Origin: Gayadomonas joobiniege G7
GTDB taxonomy: Bacteria; Pseudomonadota; Gammaproteobacteria; Enterobacterales; Alteromonadaceae
DNA: 64,000 bases
Assembly: GCF_000300815.1 (NCBI RefSeq)
Contig: NZ_AMRX01000003.1
Location: 1-64,000, forward strand
Direction: 5' to 3'
Shown: piece after piece, positions 8,102 to 14,804 of the stretch
Numbering within the stretch: the stretch's first letter is position 1
How the letters are laid out: each line of letters opens with the position of its first letter
Notes under the pieces: model-generated
What the model saw: the letters and a program-made list of their open reading frames with translations, nothing else
Told to the model about the DNA's origin: nothing
The model's database searches: none
Position numbers and translations under genes: made by a program

Positions 8102-8950
8102 ATGAAAAAACTCAGAAAGTTGGCTGAAAAACCAATTATTGGCCCTATTGTGAAAACGTTTGTTAGGTTATTTGCAGATCGTAAAGTGCACTCGATTAGC
8201 GGACACTTTTTTAAATATTTAAAACCAGAATTAGCGATTGATGAAGGGCTTAAACAAGCGACCTTCAGAGTAAGGCATCAAGTATATTGTTCTGAACTCA
8301 ATTTTCTGCCGATTTCGGAAGATGGCCACGAAAAAGATGAGTTTGATAAGCACTCTATCCATAGCGTGATACGTCACAAAGAAAGTGGCGATATTATGGG
8401 AACCGTACGTTTAGTGCTTTCGTCAGACCCATCCGAAAAGCTACCAATAGAAGCGTTTTGTTTAAACTCGATTGACAATAAAGAAGTTCACCCAAACGAC
8501 TTTCCGAGGGAAAAGATTTGTGAGATCTCGCGGTTAGCTATCCCTGAAAATTTCCGACGTCGTAACGTCGATAAACATAATGGCGCTGCGACAGGTGCTA
8601 TTAACGAAAGCACATACTCTGAAGCCGAGCTTAGGTGTTTTCCGTTTATTGCGGTAGGGCTGTATTTAACTTGTGCTTCAATTGCCAACCAAAAAGGCAT
8701 AGAGCACTGTTTTGTAATGATGGAGCCTAGATTAGCTCGCAGTTTAAAGTTTGTTGGTATTTCGTTTAAACAGATTGGCCCGATAGTTAATTTCCATGGC
8801 CGTCGCGCGCCCTATTATATCAGCCACGCGATGCTGATGCGTGAACTCAGCCCTGGCTTCCGTCGGTTGATGAAAAAAATCGAAGCAGCCTTGTCAAAGC
8901 AAGACAAAGTTAACAACTCTAGTAGTCAGCTTAGCCAAGCTGCCGTGTAA
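8102..8950 (+). CDS. PEP-CTERM/exosortase-associated N-acyltransferase (LuxI/FeeM-like)
   Basis: I start this 282-residue protein at the ATG at 8102; a GTG at 8039 would add 21 poorly conserved residues. The core resembles the exosortase-associated acyltransferase family (TIGR03694-like), related to acyl-homoserine-lactone synthases and to FeeM/NasY N-acyl amino acid synthases. The residues that define LuxI-type enzymes are recognisable: R56/R58 in FRVRHQVYC, the acidic pair D79 and D82 (DEFD), R103 in GTVRLV, and E141-x-x-R144 in EISRLAIP. Expected chemistry is transfer of a fatty acyl chain, from acyl-ACP or acyl-CoA, to the amine of an amino acid or related acceptor. The acceptor is unknown. 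The ThiF-like gene follows after 41 bases, so the two are probably co-transcribed and act in sequence. Confidence 0.85.
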   Translation: MKKLRKLAEKPIIGPIVKTFVRLFADRKVHSISGHFFKYLKPELAIDEGLKQATFRVRHQVYCSELNFLPISEDGHEKDEFDKHSIHSVIRHKESGDIMGTVRLVLSSDPSEKLPIEAFCLNSIDNKEVHPNDFPREKICEISRLAIPENFRRRNVDKHNGAATGAINESTYSEAELRCFPFIAVGLYLTCASIANQKGIEHCFVMMEPRLARSLKFVGISFKQIGPIVNFHGRRAPYYISHAMLMRELSPGFRRLMKKIEAALSKQDKVNNSSSQLSQAAV

Positions 8951-8991
8951 CCCGAACGCTTATTTTTTGCTTAGTGTGAAAGGACCTTATT

Positions 8992-9852
8992 ATGTTCAAT
9001 TACGAAAATGCCTTTTCTCGAAACATTGGTTGGTTGACTAATACCGAACAGCTGAGTCTACAGTCCAAAAGGGTTGCAATTGCCGGGGCTGGTGGGGTTG
9101 GCGGTGAGCATATAGTGACTTTAGCTCGTTTAGGTATCGGTGCATTTAATATTTCTGATTTTGATGTTTTTGAAGAGCACAACTTCAATCGCCAAGCTGG
9201 CGCTTTTGTTTCCACCTTAGGGCGGGACAAGATGGCGGTAATGAAAGAAGTCGCATTGGACATTAATCCTAATTTAAACGTCAAAACGTTCCCGACAGGG
9301 ATTGACAATAATAATGTGGATGAGTTTTTAGACGGTGCGGATGTTTATATAGATAGTTTGGATTTTTTTGCCCATCAAGCCCGAAAACTTGTTTATCAAA
9401 AGTGCCAAGACAAAAATATCCCAGTAATAGTGGCTGCGCCGATAGGAATGGGTGCTGCAACCCTCTGTTTTACTTCTGACAGCATGGGGTATGAAGAGTA
9501 CTTTAGGTTTGCAGACTGCCGCAACGAAAATGAGGAGCTAGTGAAATTCTTAATTGGATTGAGCCCATCGTTAATGCAAAAAAGCTATTTGGTTGATCCC
9601 AGCACCAGCGACTTTTTAGCTAAAAAAGCACCGTCACTACCGATGGGAGTCAAGCTCTGTGCTGGTGTGGCTGCGTCATTTGCCGTTAAGATATTGCTAA
9701 ACAGAGGACAGCTGGTGACCGCCCCGCACGGTCTACACTTTGACGCGTATAAAAATAAAATGGTTAAAACTTGGCGCCCATGGGGAAACCGTAATCCAAT
9801 CCAAAAACTCGTGTTTATGATAGCTAAAAAAGTTGTATTGAAAGCCAATTAG
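8992..9852 (+). CDS. Stand-alone ThiF/MoeB/HesA-type adenylyltransferase
   Basis: A 286-residue E1-like enzyme. The nucleotide-binding loop GAGGVG spans residues 32-37, followed by the acidic strand end SDFDVFEEHNFNRQ. R67 and K80 match the ATP-contacting Arg and Lys of MoeB, and D121 or D124 matches its essential Asp. The CxxC zinc pairs of MoeB/ThiF are absent, and there is no rhodanese domain. Family members adenylate a C-terminal carboxylate, usually of a ubiquitin-like sulfur carrier, but in MccB of a peptide. No ThiS/MoaD-like protein ending in GG is encoded nearby. AAGGACC-like ribosome binding sequence precedes the ATG. The basic hydrophobic C-terminus (about 268-286) may be a membrane-facing helix. 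Substrate unknown; the acyltransferase product is the attractive candidate. Confidence 0.82.
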   Translation: MFNYENAFSRNIGWLTNTEQLSLQSKRVAIAGAGGVGGEHIVTLARLGIGAFNISDFDVFEEHNFNRQAGAFVSTLGRDKMAVMKEVALDINPNLNVKTFPTGIDNNNVDEFLDGADVYIDSLDFFAHQARKLVYQKCQDKNIPVIVAAPIGMGAATLCFTSDSMGYEEYFRFADCRNENEELVKFLIGLSPSLMQKSYLVDPSTSDFLAKKAPSLPMGVKLCAGVAASFAVKILLNRGQLVTAPHGLHFDAYKNKMVKTWRPWGNRNPIQKLVFMIAKKVVLKAN

Positions 9853-9934
9853 GGTGTCAGCATATTTTACGCTGAAATTATCTCGGAGCGATAGGTTTTA
9901 TTTAGTGTTCTGATTTTTATGGTTTTTTTTATTT

Positions 9935-9950
9935 TGGCACAGGGTGTGCA
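9935..9950 (+). promoter_or_regulatory. Sigma-54 (-24/-12) promoter of the PEP-CTERM gene
   Basis: TGGCAC at 9935-9940 and TGCA at 9947-9950 place the invariant GG (9936-9937) and GC (9948-9949) exactly ten bases apart, as in the RpoN consensus TGGCAC-N5-TTGCA; only one core base differs. The PEP-CTERM gene starts 55 bases further on, leaving room for a short leader. PrsR, a GAFTGA-type activator, is encoded in the same window. In other PEP-CTERM bacteria PrsR and RpoN control such genes. The activator's upstream binding site was not identified. Confidence 0.8.
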
Positions 9951-10004
9951 TTGTCTAGGTAGCTGTGGTACTAGCGTTTTTTCTAATTTAATGGAGCATT
10001 TGAT

Positions 10005-10766
10005 ATGAATATTTTTACTAAACTAAGCAGCGCAGCAATCGTTGGCGCTTCTCTGATGTCTTTTAACGCGTCAGCCGCATTAGAAGATTTTGTTATTGAC
10101 GAAAGCCTTTATGGTGGCTCTTCAAGCGTCACTGCTGATAAGCTGAATGGTGCTTATGTAGAAAAAATTACTTTTGATGGATCTGGTAATTTTGAAGCAC
10201 ATGCTTTTGCAACCATGAGCCAACTTTTGACAAATGATGGCACTTCAGATATCACAGGCTCTGTACAGCTTGGCGATAGTTATGGTCTTTATGCATTGTT
10301 TGACGCTACTGGTGTAGGTGTTCCACGTGCAAACCCTAACGAAACTGACTTGTATATGACTTCTGGCTCGTTTTCTCTTTTCCTAGACACTAACTTTGAT
10401 ACAAACGGTACAGTTGGTGCGACTGGTTCAGATTCAGTGTCACTGGTTAATAATAGTGACGATAAATTGTTAGCTTCAACAAGTTTAAGCACTGGTTATG
10501 CCTATTTAAATAGTGCTTTTGGTGGCTTTTTTGATTTCAGCTTTTTCGACTTTACTTTAACTGCTGATGGTGAGAACTATTTTGTATCACCGGACCCATT
10601 TTATGTACGAGTTACTGTAGATGGTGATTTTGATGAGTTTGATACAGCGGGTACTCAAACCGTTATCGGTGATGTAAGTGCTGTGTTTGTACCTGAACCA
10701 GCTTCTTTAGGTATCATGAGCTTAGTTTTATTAGGTTTAACTGGTTTAGGCCGTAAAAAAGCTTAA
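10005..10766 (+). CDS. PEP-CTERM sorting domain protein (exosortase substrate)
   Basis: A 253-residue secreted protein. A signal peptide (1-24, ending ASA) is followed by an acidic, Ser/Thr/Gly-rich body without Cys. The last 25 residues form a canonical sorting signal: VPEP at about 229-232, a hydrophobic helix, and the basic end GRKKA. Exosortase XrtA (41829-43349) would be expected to cut at or near PEP and hand the protein on to the outer surface or matrix. No known catalytic domain is seen; proteins of this kind are often matrix or floc components. It has its own sigma-54 promoter and a strong terminator, so it is a single-gene unit. It is the only PEP-CTERM protein I find in the window. 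Confidence 0.93.
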   Translation: MNIFTKLSSAAIVGASLMSFNASAALEDFVIDESLYGGSSSVTADKLNGAYVEKITFDGSGNFEAHAFATMSQLLTNDGTSDITGSVQLGDSYGLYALFDATGVGVPRANPNETDLYMTSGSFSLFLDTNFDTNGTVGATGSDSVSLVNNSDDKLLASTSLSTGYAYLNSAFGGFFDFSFFDFTLTADGENYFVSPDPFYVRVTVDGDFDEFDTAGTQTVIGDVSAVFVPEPASLGIMSLVLLGLTGLGRKKA

Positions 10767-10789
10767 TTTGAGTTCAACCTATAATCATA

Positions 10790-10819
10790 AAGAGTCTGCA
10801 ATTGCAGGCTCTTTTTTTT
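10790..10819 (+). terminator. Intrinsic terminator after the PEP-CTERM gene
   Basis: A 24-base inverted repeat (10790-10813) with outer AAGAG/CTCTT and inner CTGCA/TGCAG arms, one G-U pair between them, runs into eight T bases (10812-10819). It lies 24 bases after the stop codon. Confidence 0.88.
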
Positions 10820-10937
10820 GCCTTTAAAAAACAGATGGAAGATTAGAAACAAGCATTTAATCACACAAGTCGCTTTTCTTCTTGCCCCTGATATTTCACT
10901 AAGCTAATCTTAAACTAAAGAGGATTAAAGGATATTC

Positions 10938-13700
10938 ATGATGAAACGCCAACTTATTTCGATCGCGTTAGCTTGTTCGCTTGCAGCATGTTTCGAGTCG
11001 TCTACGCCAGAAGAATTGATCGCTCAAGCCCAAAAAAATGTCTCGCAAGGTGAAGTTGACGAGGCTGTGATCCAATTAAAAAATGCAATTAGCCGAGCAC
11101 CTGAAAATACTCAAGCCAGATTTTTATTGGGCAGAATTTATTTTAATCAAGGCAGTTTTTTGTTTGCTGAAAAAGAATTAAGTAAAGCCTATCAAACAAT
11201 CAACCAAAATCCACAAGCTGCTCTCTTGCATGCAAAAAGTTTATTTTATACCGAAAGTTATACTGAAGCGGAAAAGTTATTTTCAAAAATAGAAGAGGCT
11301 GACAATCAGTTAGATATAGGAGAAATCAACTATTATCGATTTTTAATCAGTCGCCAAAATAGAAGCGATCAAGCTTCTAAGCAATATATTGCGCAAGGGC
11401 TACAAAATAGCAGCAGCACTTATCAACCACTATTTAGAGTTCATCAACTGGTTGCAGAGCAAAAAGTTTCCGATGCGCAGAATGAGATTGCTAATGCCAA
11501 AACAAAGTTGTCTAAAAATATTGAATATTTAAAATTAGCGGCCTATGTTGCTAACCTTAACCAAGATACACAAAAAGCGGCTGATGCTTACCAAGCATTA
11601 TTTGAACTTATTCCAAATTACCCTCAAGCATTTATTTTATATGCAGACGCATTAGTACGTAATCAGGATTTTGATAAAGCCGAAAAACAGGTTGATAAAC
11701 TCTTAAAGGCGTATCCTAATCATTCATACAGTAACACCTTAAAAGCTGTTATCTTGTTTGAAAAAGAAGACTATCAACAGGCAAAACAGTTTGCCGAAGT
11801 TGCCTTGAGTCGGGGCAGTAAAAATCCGCAAACCTTGGTGGTTGCAGCAGTTTCAAATTTCAAATTAGAAAAGTTTGAGCAGAGTTACGAGAACTTTAAA
11901 AATCTTTCAGCCGTAAGCCGTTTAACACCTGAATTGCAACGCATGTATACAGCTGTTCAGTTAAAAATGGGCTATGACGATGAAGCAGTGAGTGCGTTAT
12001 TAGGAAAAGATTCAGTTAGCGAGCAGGATTTGCCTTTTTTCTTATCTGTAACATCGCAAGCGCTTCGTAACGGTCAATACAGTGCGGCACAAAAAATGTC
12101 TGATAAGTTTAAGTCACTAAACCCAGACAACCCGCAGTCTATGGCACAACTAGGCTTGTTAGATTTTTTAACTCGTCAAGATACCCAAAAATTAGAAGAT
12201 GCTGAAAAAATGTCGGACAATGCCAGCATTAGAGCTGCACTTGCTAAAGCTTTGTACACAAAAGGTGATTTTAAAAAACTCTCGGAGTTAGCAGCGGAAT
12301 GGTTAGTCGACGAACCAGATAATATGATTGCGCTCAATATGGCAGCGCTCAGTGCTTTTTCATTACAAAAAACTGCCGAAGCAGAACAATACCTGGACAA
12401 AATTAAAACACAAGATCCCGAAAATCCACTCTATTTAGTCTATACGGCTTTCAACGAAATTAAGAATGGCGAAACAAAAAGCGCAACTCAGCGTTTAAAC
12501 TTGCTGCTTGACAAGTATCCGGATAGCTTAGGTAGCTATAACTATTTTGTGAGTGGGTATGCTGCAATGGGGCAACTTGATCAGGCAGTTGAGGTGCTAA
12601 AGCGTAAATATCAAGCACAGCCGGATAGTGGTATTGTTTATTTTGCCTACCTGCGCAGTTTAATGCTAAACGGCAAAAGCACCGATGCCCTCGAGCTGCT
12701 GGCTAAAAGCAAAGCAGAGTTCAAACAAAGCGAGTTATATTGGTCATCATTGGTTGAAGCTTATATCAATACGTCTCAATTTGATAAAGCTCAATCTAGT
12801 CTGCAAGATTGGGTTAAACAAATGCCGAATCAACGACAGGCTCATAGCCGGTTAATTAGTTTTTACGAAGTTTCAGGAAAACCAAATGACGCTTTAGGTG
12901 CTTTACAAAATGCTTTCCACAGATTTCCTGATGACGTTGGTTTTAAGATTAAACAAATTGAATTATTGATATCAATTAACCAAAGCCTACAAGCGAGTAA
13001 CGAGATAGAGGCTTTAGAAAAAGTGTCCGATACCGAAGCAATTGGCTTGCTGAAAAGCAAACTTGCGCTTGCGAAAGCAGATTATTCGGATGCGCTCCGG
13101 TTGGCACTTGATAGTTACAATAAATCCTCTAATCCGGGATTGGCGGTTGAATCAGTTTATCGAGCTTATTCTGGACTAGAGCAAGATGACAAAGGCTATC
13201 AATTTTTAAAACAGCACTACTTATCAGAAAAGTCATTTTCGAACAAAATGGCAAGGGTATTTGCAGCGCAAGCAATACAGCATGACCCTGACATAGCAAC
13301 GAGTGTTTATAAGTATTTAGCGTTAAAAAACAATCGAGATGTTACAAGTCTAAATAATGCCGCTTGGTTGCTTAACCAGCAGGGACGAACCGATGAAGCG
13401 TTAAAATTTGCGCTACAAGCAAAAGAATTGACAGAAAGTAAAAACGCAAACGTATTAGATACTCTAGCCACTATTTACATGTCTCAAAAAAACTATCAGA
13501 AAGCAAAAGAGACGGCTGCTCAAGCATTTCATTTAGAACCAGAAAATGAGCAGATTGCATTAGCATATATAGCGACGTTAGAAAAATTCCCCAAGGCCGA
13601 TCTCGTTGATGTACTGGGAGAGCTTTATAAGCTTGATTCAAACAAGGTGCGCCAAAAAGTACAGTCACTTGCAAAAGCTAGGGGGATAGAGTTGAGGTAA
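10938..13700 (+). CDS. prsT: XrtA/PEP-CTERM system TPR lipoprotein PrsT
   Basis: A 920-residue lipoprotein: signal peptide with lipobox LAAC, lipidated Cys at residue 18, then almost entirely tetratricopeptide repeats (for example EAVIQLKNAISRAPENTQA near residue 42 onward). Length and context match PrsT (TIGR02917-like). TPR lipoproteins of this type resemble BcsC/PelB/AlgK scaffolds that join inner-membrane synthesis to the outer-membrane exit, so a periplasmic scaffolding role is likely. It is the first gene of the long plus-strand EPS operon and follows the terminator at 10790, so a promoter must lie within 10820-10937. No clear one was recognised. AGGATTAAAGG supplies ribosome binding. 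A second ATG directly follows the first. Confidence 0.92.
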   Translation: MMKRQLISIALACSLAACFESSTPEELIAQAQKNVSQGEVDEAVIQLKNAISRAPENTQARFLLGRIYFNQGSFLFAEKELSKAYQTINQNPQAALLHAKSLFYTESYTEAEKLFSKIEEADNQLDIGEINYYRFLISRQNRSDQASKQYIAQGLQNSSSTYQPLFRVHQLVAEQKVSDAQNEIANAKTKLSKNIEYLKLAAYVANLNQDTQKAADAYQALFELIPNYPQAFILYADALVRNQDFDKAEKQVDKLLKAYPNHSYSNTLKAVILFEKEDYQQAKQFAEVALSRGSKNPQTLVVAAVSNFKLEKFEQSYENFKNLSAVSRLTPELQRMYTAVQLKMGYDDEAVSALLGKDSVSEQDLPFFLSVTSQALRNGQYSAAQKMSDKFKSLNPDNPQSMAQLGLLDFLTRQDTQKLEDAEKMSDNASIRAALAKALYTKGDFKKLSELAAEWLVDEPDNMIALNMAALSAFSLQKTAEAEQYLDKIKTQDPENPLYLVYTAFNEIKNGETKSATQRLNLLLDKYPDSLGSYNYFVSGYAAMGQLDQAVEVLKRKYQAQPDSGIVYFAYLRSLMLNGKSTDALELLAKSKAEFKQSELYWSSLVEAYINTSQFDKAQSSLQDWVKQMPNQRQAHSRLISFYEVSGKPNDALGALQNAFHRFPDDVGFKIKQIELLISINQSLQASNEIEALEKVSDTEAIGLLKSKLALAKADYSDALRLALDSYNKSSNPGLAVESVYRAYSGLEQDDKGYQFLKQHYLSEKSFSNKMARVFAAQAIQHDPDIATSVYKYLALKNNRDVTSLNNAAWLLNQQGRTDEALKFALQAKELTESKNANVLDTLATIYMSQKNYQKAKETAAQAFHLEPENEQIALAYIATLEKFPKADLVDVLGELYKLDSNKVRQKVQSLAKARGIELR

Positions 13701-13707
13701 TTTGGTT

Positions 13708-14802
13708 GTGTTGGATCAGCGCAAGCAGCAAGCCGAGCCTAAAGTAGAGGTTGAAGTCGTCTCAAACAAGAGCGACTTCTTCATGATATATCGTCAAGCT
13801 AAAACGTACTTAACCTATAGTGTTTTCACGAGTATCGAGTGGTTAGAAACTTTCACGAGCCAACTTGATGATGCCTTGTTTTTGGCTTTTCGGCGAGATA
13901 AACAAATCGTAGGTTTAGCGTTATTGGTGAATAAAAAAGACTTTTGGCGTTCAGCAGGTGACTGTTGGTTTTTAAACAGAGCAGGGTGCACAGAGATAGA
14001 TCAAATCTGGCCAGAATACAACAACTTAATTTATGCCAAAGATTTTGAAGCCCAAGTTTGGCATGCTTTTTTGGGGTATTTTGCGGCCAATAGAGCTCAA
14101 CGTTTGGTTGTCGGATTAACACCTGCTATTCACGTACTCGAGGGATCGAATGAGTTTATTATTGAAAAAAATATTGTCAGCCCGAGCTTTTGGTTAGATT
14201 TAAAACCTGAATATATAGAGGTAGACTGCTTATTAAAAAGCTTTTCGCGCAATACAAGATCACAAATTAGACGGGCATTAAAAAAGTGTGAAGCCATTGC
14301 TGAATTAAATGTTGAGAGGGCTACTACTGAGAGCGAAGCTCAGCTCTGGTTTGAACAAGCGGGGCGCTATCATATGCAAAGATGGTCTGATAGCGGTTTT
14401 AAAAACCCTCGTTTTGTTGAGTTTCATAAAAACTTAATCAATAAATTGTTTGCCGTCGATAAAGTTGATCTACTTAAGGTTTGTCTGGGTAAAACCACTT
14501 TAGCCATTTTATATTGTTTACGGGATGGCACTACGGCCCGATTTTATTTGAGCGGTATTAATTACCACCCAGATCTAAATTCGATCAAACCTGGGATTTT
14601 ATCTCACATGATGGCGATCCAGTTTTTTTCGGCACAAGGCCTCAGTGGTTATGATTTCATGGCAGGGGAAAACCGATATAAAAAATCTTTAAGCAGTCAG
14701 CAGGGAGCGCAAATTCTTTATTCAGTACGTAAAAATAATGTATTCCAGCGACTGATAGTGAGCGCCAAAAAATATAAAAACAAGTTAAATGGAAATAGTT
14801 GA
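13708..14802 (+). CDS. FemAB/GNAT-like acyltransferase (BioF2-like)
   Basis: A 364-residue protein with a double-GNAT, FemAB-like pattern. The central FSRNTRSQIRRALKK stretch resembles the R-x-x-I-R/K-x-A motif of FemAB-related transferases, and the second half ends in the typical YDFMAGENRYKKSL block. I prefer GTG at 13708, with GAGG ten bases upstream; TTG at 13702 is the alternative. No signal peptide, so it acts in the cytoplasm, probably moving an acyl or aminoacyl group to a sugar or lipid-linked intermediate. It follows prsT by seven bases. It is distinct from the canonical XrtA FemAB protein at 20400, so this locus has two such transferases. Confidence 0.7.
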   Translation: MLDQRKQQAEPKVEVEVVSNKSDFFMIYRQAKTYLTYSVFTSIEWLETFTSQLDDALFLAFRRDKQIVGLALLVNKKDFWRSAGDCWFLNRAGCTEIDQIWPEYNNLIYAKDFEAQVWHAFLGYFAANRAQRLVVGLTPAIHVLEGSNEFIIEKNIVSPSFWLDLKPEYIEVDCLLKSFSRNTRSQIRRALKKCEAIAELNVERATTESEAQLWFEQAGRYHMQRWSDSGFKNPRFVEFHKNLINKLFAVDKVDLLKVCLGKTTLAILYCLRDGTTARFYLSGINYHPDLNSIKPGILSHMMAIQFFSAQGLSGYDFMAGENRYKKSLSSQQGAQILYSVRKNNVFQRLIVSAKKYKNKLNGNS

Positions 14803-14804
14803 AC

